From a bacterium (GTDB taxonomy: Bacteria > Bacteroidota > Bacteroidia > Cytophagales > Thermonemataceae), in NCBI GenBank assembly GCA_025362415.1, contig JANYGM010000208.1, forward strand, positions 1 through 9,960: a stretch of DNA of 9,960 bases, written 5' to 3'. The position numbers were made by a program, and so were the translations under genes. This document shows, in pieces, positions 1 to 7,241 of the stretch; the first letter of the stretch is position 1; each line of letters begins with the position of its first letter. Under the pieces are notes generated by a model. That model saw only the letters and a list, made by a program, of their open reading frames with translations. It made no database searches and was not told the DNA's origin.

Positions 1-1412
1 AAAAGTTGCTCTTTGGTATAGCCCGAAAGTTGGCAAAAACGCTGATTAACCCGCAAGAAAAGCCCACTAGAACTCACATGAGCAATACCTACGGCTGCTT
101 GTTCAAAAGTAGCCCTAAATCTTTCTTCACTTTCTCGCAAAAGTGCTTGTTCTCTTTTGCGTTCCGTAATATCACGCAATGCACCCAAACGCAACATTTT
201 ATCCCCAATATTGATAGTACGAGCCACTATTTCTAAGGGGAAAATGCTACCATTTTTACGTATTCCTTCTACTTCATAAGCAGACTCATTTTGTGCTTGA
301 ATATGCCCTAAAATGATTTCTTTTGATTTTTTTGTAAAAAATTCATAAGTATCTTTGCCCACACACTCGTCTAAACTGCGTTGAAACATATCCAAATACC
401 GTTGGTTACAGTCCAACACTAAGCCATTTTCGTGTATGACAATACCATCAAAAGAGGCTTGTGATAGCTTTTCAAAGCGTTCTTGTGATGCTAAAAGTTC
501 TTGTTCATACATCTTAAAAGATGTAATATTATTGACAATAGAGAGTATCGTTTCTACCTTGCCATCTTCTCCAAAAAGTGCCGTATTATACCATTCACAA
601 TAAACAACTTTGCCATTTTTGGTATGATTTTTATTGAAAGAGATATTTTGTTTTTCTTTTCCTTCAAAAAGGCGTGCCATACCTGTCAAAACTGATTTTC
701 TATCTTCTTGATGAATAAAATCTGCATCAGGAATATGCCTACCTGTAACTTCTAAGGCACTCCAACCAAAAAGCAGTTCAGCTTGCCTAGACCAACTGAC
801 TATTTTATGTGTTTTATCCCATTCTACAACACCGTGAGGAGAGTTTTCTAAATGAGAGGAGAGTTTTTGTAGCGTTTTTTGTAAGATATTTTCTTTTTCT
901 TGATGTGTTTCTACTTCTTTTTGAAGAGAATTATTGGTATCTAAGAAAAATCTGGCACGTTTACGAATGTTATTAGCTAATTTATCAACGGTTACTTTGA
1001 GGTCGTTAGCTTCTTTTTCCAAAGAAACCTGCATTTTTTTCTCCTCAAAAGCACGTTTGACAGACTCAATAAGGTTTTCTGGTTTTTTAGGGTCTAAAAC
1101 AACAAAATCATTTGCACCTAATTTGAGAGATTTTACAGCATATTGACTTTTGTCTTCCAGAGAATAAACCACCACAAGCGTATTGTTATTATGATTTCTT
1201 TGTGCAATAGAACCATAATATTTTTCAAAAATATCATATTTTACAAGCAAACAGTTGGGGCGTGAGCGCAAAACAGTCTTAATATCATTGTCCAAACAAA
1301 CTACTTGATATACGCTTTCTTCTGCAAACCGCTCACTAATAAGGGTTTGCAACTGTAAGTCGTCTTCCAATAAAGTAATTTTGGTGCTATTTTGTGCGTT
1401 GGTAGCAAGCAT
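1..1412 (-). CDS. Response-regulator receiver protein with three PAS domains (C-terminus outside window)
   Basis: The frame is open from an ATG at 1412 to the left edge, giving 470 visible codons. Residues about 11-125 form a receiver domain: the acidic cluster E16-D17-D18, a likely phosphoacceptor D60, and S84 as the switch Ser/Thr. The usual lysine after the GANDFVV segment is missing; L106 sits where it is expected. A helical, probably coiled-coil linker (about 115-185) follows. Next come PAS domains at about 185-300 and 312-412, the typical junction RDITERKREQ at about 413, and the start of a third PAS domain (RFRATFEQAAVGIA) at about 431. This layout usually leads into a histidine kinase or other output domain beyond the window, so the output is unknown. 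It is a soluble cytoplasmic sensor with no membrane segment seen. It lies downstream of, and on the same strand as, the M3 peptidase gene, 178 bases away with a palindromic repeat between. Confidence 0.9.
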   Translation of the reverse strand, partial: MLATNAQNSTKITLLEDDLQLQTLISERFAEESVYQVVCLDNDIKTVLRSRPNCLLVKYDIFEKYYGSIAQRNHNNNTLVVVYSLEDKSQYAVKSLKLGANDFVVLDPKKPENLIESVKRAFEEKKMQVSLEKEANDLKVTVDKLANNIRKRARFFLDTNNSLQKEVETHQEKENILQKTLQKLSSHLENSPHGVVEWDKTHKIVSWSRQAELLFGWSALEVTGRHIPDADFIHQEDRKSVLTGMARLFEGKEKQNISFNKNHTKNGKVVYCEWYNTALFGEDGKVETILSIVNNITSFKMYEQELLASQERFEKLSQASFDGIVIHENGLVLDCNQRYLDMFQRSLDECVGKDTYEFFTKKSKEIILGHIQAQNESAYEVEGIRKNGSIFPLEIVARTINIGDKMLRLGALRDITERKREQALLRESEERFRATFEQAAVGIAHVSSSGLFLRVNQRFCQLSGYTKEQL

Positions 1413-1516
1413 TTACTTCGTAATTATTCTGTAATTGTAAAAATCTTACGCAAGGTAGTAATTTTTAGAAAATAAATTATATTTTTTCTAAAAAATGTAA
1501 AAACAAGGTGTGCAGT

Positions 1517-1572
1517 TTTAGACCTTGAAGGTTTTTAGACCTTGAAGGTTTTGAAAACCTTCAAGGTCTAAA
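1517..1572. repeat. Palindromic intergenic repeat with an extra half copy
   Basis: The arm TTTAGACCTTGAAGGTTTT (1534-1552) is followed by one base and then its exact reverse complement (1554-1572). A second copy of the left arm (1517-1535) sits directly upstream, sharing two bases. Each arm also contains the near-palindrome ACCTTGAAGGT. No T-run follows on either strand, so it does not look like a standard intrinsic terminator. It lies between the stop of the peptidase gene and the start of the receiver/PAS gene. It is probably a dispersed REP-like element; copy number cannot be judged here. Confidence 0.8.
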
Positions 1573-1590
1573 TAAAGGCTTATACTAATT

Positions 1591-3615
1591 TTATAGTAAT
1601 CCGCTACGTTTCAAAAGTGCTTTTGGCGAGGGTTCTTGTCCTCTAAAACGCTTATAAAGTACCATTGGATGTTCGCTACTCCCTTTTGAAAGTACATTTT
1701 CTTTAAATAAATCCGCAATTTGCCTATTAAAAATACCTTTCTCCTTAAAATATTCAAAAGCATCAGCATCAAGGACTTCCGCCCATTTGTAGCTATAATA
1801 ACCAGCAGAATAGCCCCCAGAAAAAATATGTGCAAAGGCACAACTCATATTAGTGCCTTCTATGGCAGGGAAAAGGTCTGTTGGTGCGCTTATTTCTCTT
1901 TCAAAAGTGGCTACATTATCTATTTGGGCTACTTTTCCGTACCAAGCCATATCCAAAAGTCCAAAACTTAGTTGTCGCATTGTAGCATAACCTTCCATAA
2001 AATTGGCACTATCTGTAATTTTTTGGATAAAATCTTGTGAAATAGGCTCATTTGTCTGATAATGCTTTGCAAATATGTCCAAACACTCTTTTTCATAGCA
2101 CCAATTCTCCAAAATTTGTGAAGGAAGTTCTACAAAATCCCAATAAACATTCGTTCCTGACGTGCTTTGGTACTTTCCGTTGGCAAGCATACCGTGTAGG
2201 GCGTGTCCAAACTCGTGAAATAGCGTTGTAACCTCATCAAAAGTCAGCAAAGATGGCTTTGTAGGTGTTGGCTTAGTAAAATTACAGACAATAGACACAA
2301 GTGGGCGTATTTCTCCACTTTGCTCTCTAAAACTTGTCATCCAAGCACCACCTTTTTTGCCTTCACGAGGAAAAAAATCAGCATAAAATACTGCAATATG
2401 CTTATTTTGCTCATCTAAAACCTCGTATGCTTTCACGTCCCCGTGATAAACAGCAATTTCTTTATTTTCAACGAAAGAAAGTCCATACAGTTTTTTTGCT
2501 ACTTCAAAAACTCCCAAAACTACATTTTCTAACTGGAAATAAGGTTTTAGAGCTTCGTCATCTATTTGATATTTTTCTTTTTTGAGTTTTTCAGAATAAA
2601 ATGAAAAGTCCCAACGCTGCAAAAAATCTTCTGTAAAACCTTGATTTTTAGCATATTTAGTGAGTTCCTGCATTTGTTTTTCTGCAACTGGTTTGGCGTG
2701 TTGCAAGAGTTCATTTAAAAAAGTTTGAACTTTCTGTGGCGTGCCTGCCATTCTCTCTTCCAACACAAAATCTGCGTGGGTGGCATATCCAAGCAGGTTT
2801 GCTCGTTTGTGGCGCAAAGCAACAATACTTTTTACGTTTTCTTGATTGTCGTTTTCGTTGTTTTGGAAGGCTTTTGAGGCAGACGCAAGGAACATTTTTT
2901 TGCGTAAATCTCTGTTTTCAGCATACGTCATAAACGGCAAATAACTAGGCTGGTGCAAAGTAAAAACATAACCTTTTTTGCCTTTTTCTGTGGCAGTAGC
3001 TTGTGCCATTTCTAAGACATAATCAGGAAGACCTGCAAGCATAACTACCTCATTTTCAGGTATTTCTAAGGAATAAGCGTTGGTTTCATTCAAAATATTT
3101 TCACTAAATTGTAGTGTTTTTTCTGATAATTCTTTGTCAATTTGACGTAGTTTTTCTTGGTCGTTTTCGTTAAGATTTGCACCATTACGGGAAAAACTTT
3201 TATAAGATTTGGTAAGCAAACTTTGGCTTTCAATATCCAAATTTTTATTCGTTTCTTTATCCTCAAAAACTGCTTTCACATGTTCAAAAAGCTGTTTGTT
3301 GAGCATAATGTCGTTGCCATATTCTGATAAAAGTGGTGAGGCTTCACGAGTAATTTTTTGGAGTTCTGGGTTTGTTTCACAAGAATTAAGGTTAAACAAA
3401 ATCCCTGAAATTCTCTCTACAAGTGCGCCTGACTTCTCCAATGCAATAATTGTGTTTTCAAAAGTAGCTTTTTGCGTATTTTGAGTGATATTATCAATTT
3501 CATTTTTAGAGATTTTGATGGCTTCTTTGAGTGCAGGTAAAAAATCATTTTGGTTGATTTTGTCAAAAGGCACAGTTTCAAACGGTGTATTGAATTTTTC
3601 TAGTAAAACAGTCAT
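1591..3615 (-). CDS. M3 family zinc metallopeptidase (oligopeptidase A / dipeptidyl carboxypeptidase type)
   Basis: This 674-residue protein is full length for the M3 (thimet oligopeptidase-like) family, which hydrolyses short peptides in the cytoplasm or periplasm. The zinc site reads HEFGHALHG: H467, E468 and H471, with third ligand E496 in the segment DFVELPSQ. Further family segments are GLLDMAWYG and FSGGYSAGYYSYKWAEVLDA near the C-terminus, which supplies substrate-binding His and Tyr residues in this family. No signal peptide or membrane segment is seen, so a cytoplasmic place is likely. An in-frame ATG at 3660 would add 15 residues. I prefer 3615 because family members typically begin just before LLEKFNTPFET and because a TAACTTTG promoter-like box lies at 3648-3655, between the two ATGs. 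The split between Dcp and oligopeptidase A types cannot be made by eye, so no symbol is given. Confidence 0.95.
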   Translation of the reverse strand: MTVLLEKFNTPFETVPFDKINQNDFLPALKEAIKISKNEIDNITQNTQKATFENTIIALEKSGALVERISGILFNLNSCETNPELQKITREASPLLSEYGNDIMLNKQLFEHVKAVFEDKETNKNLDIESQSLLTKSYKSFSRNGANLNENDQEKLRQIDKELSEKTLQFSENILNETNAYSLEIPENEVVMLAGLPDYVLEMAQATATEKGKKGYVFTLHQPSYLPFMTYAENRDLRKKMFLASASKAFQNNENDNQENVKSIVALRHKRANLLGYATHADFVLEERMAGTPQKVQTFLNELLQHAKPVAEKQMQELTKYAKNQGFTEDFLQRWDFSFYSEKLKKEKYQIDDEALKPYFQLENVVLGVFEVAKKLYGLSFVENKEIAVYHGDVKAYEVLDEQNKHIAVFYADFFPREGKKGGAWMTSFREQSGEIRPLVSIVCNFTKPTPTKPSLLTFDEVTTLFHEFGHALHGMLANGKYQSTSGTNVYWDFVELPSQILENWCYEKECLDIFAKHYQTNEPISQDFIQKITDSANFMEGYATMRQLSFGLLDMAWYGKVAQIDNVATFEREISAPTDLFPAIEGTNMSCAFAHIFSGGYSAGYYSYKWAEVLDADAFEYFKEKGIFNRQIADLFKENVLSKGSSEHPMVLYKRFRGQEPSPKALLKRSGLL

Positions 3616-3647
3616 AGTAAAGCAGTTATTTTTTAAGTTATTGTAGG

Positions 3648-3655
3648 CAAAGTTA
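3648..3655 (-). promoter_or_regulatory. Possible -7 box for the M3 peptidase gene
   Basis: Read on the minus strand this is TAACTTTG, an exact match to the Bacteroidota -7 consensus TAnnTTTG. It would place the transcript start near 3642, about 27 bases before the ATG at 3615 and downstream of the alternative ATG at 3660. No clear TTG -33 element is present at the expected distance, so support is partial. Confidence 0.35.
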
Positions 3656-3748
3656 AGCATTTTTGCGGTAAAATTGATAAATTGAATTTCAGTTTATCAG
3701 ATTTCTCCTATTTGGAAATAAATAGAAAAATTATCCCAACCAATGGGT

Positions 3749-3756
3749 TACTTTTG
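3749..3756 (+). promoter_or_regulatory. Possible -7 box for the sigma factor gene
   Basis: TACTTTTG matches TAnnTTTG exactly and points toward the sigma factor gene. I see no TTG at the expected distance upstream, which would fit a promoter needing an alternative sigma factor or an activator, or may mean that this is chance. Confidence 0.3.
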
Positions 3757-3789
3757 TGAGATATTAGCATTAAGAGAAAATAATACTAG

Positions 3790-3806
3790 CCTAATGTGGC
3801 ATTAGG
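3790..3806. promoter_or_regulatory. Perfect dyad in the leader of the sigma factor gene
   Basis: CCTAATG, a TGG spacer and CATTAGG form a perfect 7-base inverted repeat. It lies in the divergent gap between the peptidase and sigma factor genes, downstream of the possible -7 box at 3749. It could be an operator or a small RNA hairpin. No T-run follows it. Confidence 0.4.
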
Positions 3807-3911
3807 TTACGTTAATATAATTGTCTTCATTTGTTAATATCAACTAAAATGAGTAATTTTCGTGGAAATACTGTACTAAAAACTAATTTTACTAAATTTT
3901 CTACGCACTTG

Positions 3912-4472
3912 ATGACACAAGCCATAGACGAAAAAGACCTTATTGCAGGCATACGTGAACACGACACGCAAGCCTTAGAACTTGTTTATAAACGGTATTA
4001 TGGCAGTATTGCCCATTTTATTTTGCAAAATAATGGTACAGAACAAGAAGCAAAAGATATTTATCAAGAGGCAATTGTACTTTTCTATGAAAAACTACAA
4101 GAACCACACTTTTTGCTAACGTGCCAAATAAAGACGTATATCTACTCCATTTGTAGAAAAATGTGGTTGAAAGTTCTTAGAAATAAAGAAAAATATACTG
4201 GGAAAATAGAAGATTTTGAAGAATTTATCCCTTTTGAACAAGGAGAAGACAACGACAATACAGAAAAAGAAGTACAGTTTAAGTGTATGGAAGAAGCTAT
4301 GAAACAGCTTGGAGAGCCTTGTGCAACCATTCTGACGGATTTTTATATAGAAGAAAAAACTATGGCAGAAATTACAGAGAAAATGGGTTACACTAACTCT
4401 GACAACACAAAAACACAAAAATATAAGTGCCTTATGAGGCTGAAAAAGATATTTTTTCAAGCATACACATAA
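3912..4472 (+). CDS. ECF-like sigma-70 family RNA polymerase sigma factor
   Basis: This 186-residue protein has the two-domain plan of group 4 (ECF) sigma factors, which direct RNA polymerase to a small regulon, usually in response to envelope signals. Region 2 spans about 21-91 and includes DIYQEAIVLFYEKL and QIKTYIYSICRKMWLK. Region 4 spans about 122-182, with a helix-turn-helix at about 149-178 (KTMAEITEKMGYTNSDN then QKYKCLMRLKKIF). Start choice: ATG at 3912 begins just before the first conserved helix (EKDLIAGIREHDTQALELVY). An in-frame ATG at 3849, which has a more typical A-rich upstream, and a TTG at 3831 would add 21 or 27 residues of low-complexity sequence resembling translated leader. 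The next gene, 119 bases downstream on the same strand, encodes a likely membrane anti-sigma/protease, so the pair probably forms one regulatory unit. Confidence 0.9.
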   Translation: MTQAIDEKDLIAGIREHDTQALELVYKRYYGSIAHFILQNNGTEQEAKDIYQEAIVLFYEKLQEPHFLLTCQIKTYIYSICRKMWLKVLRNKEKYTGKIEDFEEFIPFEQGEDNDNTEKEVQFKCMEEAMKQLGEPCATILTDFYIEEKTMAEITEKMGYTNSDNTKTQKYKCLMRLKKIFFQAYT

Positions 4473-4538
4473 GTACGAAGTTTGAGGTACGAAGTACGAC
4501 TTTTTTTGTCGTTGTTTGTGTTAAAAAACGACAAAAAA
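4473..4538. repeat. Short direct repeats and overlapping hairpins between sigma factor and protease genes
   Basis: GTACGAAGT occurs at 4473-4481 and 4487-4495. ACGAC at 4496-4500 can pair with GTCGT at 4508-4512 across seven T residues. Alternatively TTTTTTGTCGTT (4502-4513) can pair with AACGACAAAAAA (4527-4538). The two foldings use the same middle segment and exclude each other. There is no clean terminator, so read-through into the protease gene is plausible. Confidence 0.5.
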
Positions 4539-4550
4539 TATTCACAATTT

Positions 4551-4571
4551 ACAATTTAAAATTCACAATTA
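4551..4571. repeat. Left copy of an inverted repeat flanking the protease gene
   Basis: This 21-base segment, ACAATTTAAAATTCACAATT plus a final A, is matched in reverse complement at 5705-5725 with one mismatch. The related unit TTCACAATTT immediately precedes it at 4541-4550, so the site is itself a small cluster of CACAATT units. Confidence 0.7.
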
Positions 4572-4591
4572 GTTGAGAAAATACTACAAAA

Positions 4592-5707
4592 ATGAGCCTT
4601 ACCACCAAATACGAACAAATAGAGGATTACCTCAATAATAGACTTACAATGCAAGAAAACACAGATTTTGAAGCAAAAATGCAACAAAACCCTGATTTTT
4701 TGGCAGAAGTAAATGAGCATCGTAGCTTTATGGAAAGTTTGCAAATGTATGGCAACCGCAAAAAAATAAAACTACAATTAGAAAGTTTCCACGCCACAAT
4801 GGAAAAGCCTACTGTGATGTTTTATAGAGCAAAAAATATCAAAAATTTCTTTCAAAAACATCTTTCTACTATTGCAGTGGCAGCATCTGTGGCGGTATTT
4901 ACTGTTTTTGGTGTACTTTGGAACAATAATCATTACAATACACTAGAAAACCAGCAAATTGGCTACTACAAATCTCTTAAAAAAGATATTGAAAAAGTCA
5001 AAAAAACACAAGCAGACCTTGTAGAACAAACAAAAGATATTAGTGAGCCTAAGAAAGTAAACTATACAGCAACTGCTTTTCTGATTTCTTCAAATGGTTT
5101 TTTGATAACAAACCGCCACACTATTGACAAAAATAATGTGATGTATGTAGAAGCAAAAATAGATGGCGTAGCTGGCAAAAAAGACTCTGTTTTGCGCCTA
5201 AAAGTAGAAGTTTTTTATGAAGATAAAGCACAAGATTTGGCTATTTTGAAGGTTGTAGAGGATAATTTTAAAGGTTTTGGAAAACTTCCGTATGCAGTGC
5301 GTTCTGATGTGGCTGATTTGGGTGAAGAAGTCTTTACGCTTGCTTATCCACACGAAGATATGGTTTATGGTGAAGGTTCTGTAAGTTCAAAAAGTGGCTT
5401 TGAAGGTGATTCAGTTGCTTATCAGATTTCTATTCCTGTAAATCCTGGTAATAGTGGAAGCCCACTTTTAGATGAAAAAGGTAATTTGATAGGAATTATT
5501 ACAGGCAAAAACACCAATGAAGATGGCGCAGCATTTGCCATAAAGTCGCAATATGTACGTGCTATCATTGATTCTATTTCAAAAAATCACCCAGAAAGTA
5601 ACATACAATTACCTGTTTATAATCAGTTGCAATATCTTAAACGCCCTCAACAAATCAAAAAATTGAAAGATTGCGTTTTTGAACTCAAAGTTTATTCTAG
5701 CAAATAA
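4592..5707 (+). CDS. Membrane-anchored trypsin/HtrA-like serine protease with anti-sigma-like N-terminus
   Basis: The 371 residues read as three parts. Residues about 5-70 are cytoplasmic and helical, with the pattern IEDYLNNRL, FEAKMQQNPDFLAEV and HRSFMESLQ that is common at the N-terminus of Bacteroidota anti-sigma factors. No HxxxCxxC zinc motif is present. Residues about 91-110 (LSTIAVAASVAVFTVFGVLW) form one membrane helix. After a short coiled-coil stretch (about 120-150), residues 157-330 form a chymotrypsin-fold protease. Its triad is intact: H176 in LITNRHTI, D215 in AQDLAIL and S288 in NPGNSGSPL. The short C-terminus leaves no room for a PDZ domain, unlike DegP or DegS. The domain should lie outside the inner membrane. 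The gene follows an ECF-like sigma factor gene, so I infer that it binds and holds that sigma factor. The protease call is firm; the anti-sigma call is inference from pattern and context. Confidence 0.88.
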   Translation: MSLTTKYEQIEDYLNNRLTMQENTDFEAKMQQNPDFLAEVNEHRSFMESLQMYGNRKKIKLQLESFHATMEKPTVMFYRAKNIKNFFQKHLSTIAVAASVAVFTVFGVLWNNNHYNTLENQQIGYYKSLKKDIEKVKKTQADLVEQTKDISEPKKVNYTATAFLISSNGFLITNRHTIDKNNVMYVEAKIDGVAGKKDSVLRLKVEVFYEDKAQDLAILKVVEDNFKGFGKLPYAVRSDVADLGEEVFTLAYPHEDMVYGEGSVSSKSGFEGDSVAYQISIPVNPGNSGSPLLDEKGNLIGIITGKNTNEDGAAFAIKSQYVRAIIDSISKNHPESNIQLPVYNQLQYLKRPQQIKKLKDCVFELKVYSSK

Positions 5708-5725
5708 TTGTGAATTTTTAATTGT
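5705..5725. repeat. Right copy of the inverted repeat flanking the protease gene
   Basis: The 21 bases starting TAATTGTGAATTTTTAATTG are the reverse complement of 4551-4571 with one mismatch. The TAA stop codon of the protease gene is the first three bases of this repeat. Confidence 0.7.
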
Positions 5726-5735
5726 GAGTGAATAC

Positions 5736-5771
5736 AAAAAGCTATATATCAAGTGATTATATAGCTTTTTT
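5736..5771 (+). terminator. Intrinsic terminator of the sigma factor/protease unit
   Basis: AAAAAGCTATATA (5736-5748) pairs with TATATAGCTTTTT (5758-5770) around a nine-base loop and runs into T residues. It starts 28 bases after the protease stop codon. The stem is AT-rich, so strength is uncertain. Confidence 0.75.
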
Positions 5772-5843
5772 GGTTAAATCAAAACATAGATGAATTACAG
5801 AAATCCAATTAAATAAACTTACTCAAAAATCTACAACACACAA

Positions 5844-5872
5844 AAAAGCCTAACTAAAATAGTTAGGCTTTT
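5844..5872 (-). terminator. Intrinsic terminator of the TPR gene
   Basis: AAAAGCCTAACT and AGTTAGGCTTTT form a perfect 12-base stem with an AAAAT loop. On the minus strand the stem ends in a run of six T residues, 47 bases past the TPR gene stop. It could also stop plus-strand transcripts, making the convergent gap doubly terminated. Confidence 0.85.
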
Positions 5873-5918
5873 CTACGTTATTTTTCTATTTTTTATACCT
5901 TAAACCAGTCCATTATGA

Positions 5919-6713
5919 CTATTTTTCAAGCATTGCTTTATATTTTTTTGCTGTTGTTGCATCTTGTGAATCTTGGTATTTGCTTACCACTTCGTTATAA
6001 ATTTCAATAGCTTTTTCTTTATTTTTGTTGTTTTCATAAGCAAGTGCTAATTTCATCAAATAAATAGGGGTAAAATATTTATTTGGGTAATGGTCAGCAG
6101 CTTTTTTATAAAAATTGATAGCATCTTCATATTTTGTAAGCTCCATAGCGGCATCTGCACGCAAGCAATAAGCACGAGCTTGTACAATCATATCATCAGA
6201 AGAAAATTTATCTAACTGATTTATAGCATCTTGGAATTTTCCATCACGCATATAAACCGTAGCTGCAATAAGTTCTGCTACATTACTAGCTTTTGCCATA
6301 GAATAATCTTCAGCAATTTTTACTACACCCAAATTATTGCCATTTCCCTTAAGAACTGTTTTCAAAGAATCTTTTTCAAAATTAAATTCTGCTGGAAAAA
6401 GTTGCTTTAAAGCCTCTTCTTGCTGATTTTGTGCCACATAACGGTAGCCAAAAAATGCAGCGGTTGCTACAAGTGCCACCACAAGCACCGTAACAATTAC
6501 TTTAGAATTTTTTTGTACAAAATCCTCTGTTTTATCAAGTGCAATCTCTGGGTTTTCCCAAATATTATCACTCATTACTTCCACTTCTCCCTCAAAAACA
6601 GTACCATCTGCATTAAGTTGAGGAGTATTTTGTACTGGTGTTTGCACGTCAGTAATATTGTTGGTAGTGTCTGCGTTAGCATTTGCTACATCTTTGATGT
6701 CTTTTTTTGCCAT
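5919..6713 (-). CDS. Membrane-anchored tetratricopeptide repeat protein, YfgM-like
   Basis: This 264-residue protein has a hydrophilic, Asn/Thr-rich N-terminal tail (1-68) and one membrane helix at about 71-93 (KVIVTVLVVALVATAAFFGY). The helical C-terminal part carries TPR-like units at about 145-175, 180-211 and 214-250. Segments such as LFPAEFNFEKDSLKTVL, MRDGKFQDAINQLDKF, TKYEDAINFYKKAADHYP and NKEKAIEIYNEVVSKY fit a widespread Bacteroidota family related to YfgM. In Escherichia coli YfgM is an ancillary partner of the SecYEG translocon that interacts with periplasmic chaperones. By analogy the N-terminus would be cytoplasmic and the repeats periplasmic, serving as a protein-binding platform; that role is inferred. 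The start is the first ATG, followed by a lysine-rich stretch. It has its own promoter and terminator and appears monocistronic. Confidence 0.88.
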   Translation of the reverse strand: MAKKDIKDVANANADTTNNITDVQTPVQNTPQLNADGTVFEGEVEVMSDNIWENPEIALDKTEDFVQKNSKVIVTVLVVALVATAAFFGYRYVAQNQQEEALKQLFPAEFNFEKDSLKTVLKGNGNNLGVVKIAEDYSMAKASNVAELIAATVYMRDGKFQDAINQLDKFSSDDMIVQARAYCLRADAAMELTKYEDAINFYKKAADHYPNKYFTPIYLMKLALAYENNKNKEKAIEIYNEVVSKYQDSQDATTAKKYKAMLEK

Positions 6714-6803
6714 TTTGGTATAACTAGCTTTCGTAAATTCGTCTAAATAGTTTTTTAGTAAATTCTCAATTAAGTCTTACAACTAAATTCTTAAATTGAG
6801 GTG

Positions 6804-6834
6804 CAAAATTAGAAAAAATTTAGATTAAAACAAA
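6804..6834 (-). promoter_or_regulatory. Promoter of the TPR gene
   Basis: On the minus strand TTTG (6834-6831) is followed after 19 bases by TAATTTTG (6811-6804). This matches the Bacteroidota vegetative promoter pattern of TTG, about 19-20 bases, TAnnTTTG. Transcription would start near 6798, leaving a leader of about 85 bases before the ATG at 6713. Confidence 0.7.
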
Positions 6835-6973
6835 TATTTTTTTTAAGAATATCCATTTTTTTAAATCAGATATTAGGAATTAATGTTATGTAGTCTGATT
6901 TTTGATAAGATTTATAGGAATGCAAATTAAAGAACTTAATATTTTTTACAATAAGTAATACATTGCAAATAAG

Positions 6974-7004
6974 TGTTGCTGTAAAATTTCCGTTACAAAT
7001 ATTT
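6974..7004. repeat. Direct repeat, copy A (partner at 9821-9851)
   Basis: TGTTGCTGTAAAA, then TTCCGTT, then CAAATAT are shared with copy B, separated by single mismatched bases. In total 28 of 31 positions agree. No coding remnant precedes this copy: in the frame corresponding to the 9520-9831 ORF there is a stop directly before it. Confidence 0.7.
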
Positions 7005-7208
7005 ATTGTCTGATTTTGAATTTAAACAAAAAATACACTAACCGCAAAACACCTAAATTTATCCAAAAAATCACTAAGATTTAGTAGCGTGAATAAGTAA
7101 TTTTGTAGTGATTTTCTTAAACTGTTAATTACCTAAAAACTCTAAATTATTTTTATAGATTCTACAGCGGAAATGACTAAGTAATGAATTGTAAATAACT
7201 TCCTACTA

Positions 7209-7241
7209 AACTTTCCAAAAGTTTCCAACTTTTGGAAAGTT
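7209..7241. repeat. Long perfect hairpin in gene-free DNA
   Basis: AACTTTCCAAAAGTT (7209-7223), a TCC loop, and AACTTTTGGAAAGTT (7227-7241) form a perfect 15-base stem. No T-run follows, so it is probably not a terminator. TTGGAAAT and ATTTCCAA units nearby share the GGAAA/TTTCC core. Confidence 0.7.

Noticed and set aside
1611..1841. Minus-strand frame of 76 codons inside the M3 peptidase gene
   Set aside because: It lies wholly inside a strongly supported peptidase gene in another frame and has no recognisable features.
4116..4460. Minus-strand frame of 114 codons opposite the sigma factor gene
   Set aside because: It is rich in Phe, Cys and Leu, as expected for the antisense of a Lys/Glu-rich gene, and the sigma factor on the plus strand explains the region.
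5736..5872. A small gene or RNA in the convergent gap between the protease and TPR genes
   Set aside because: The gap is explained by two intrinsic terminators facing each other, and no coding frame of useful length remains.
6420..6746. Plus-strand frame of 108 codons opposite the TPR gene
   Set aside because: It is antisense to a well-supported TPR protein and its composition (Cys, His, Ile, Phe) is typical of a shadow frame.
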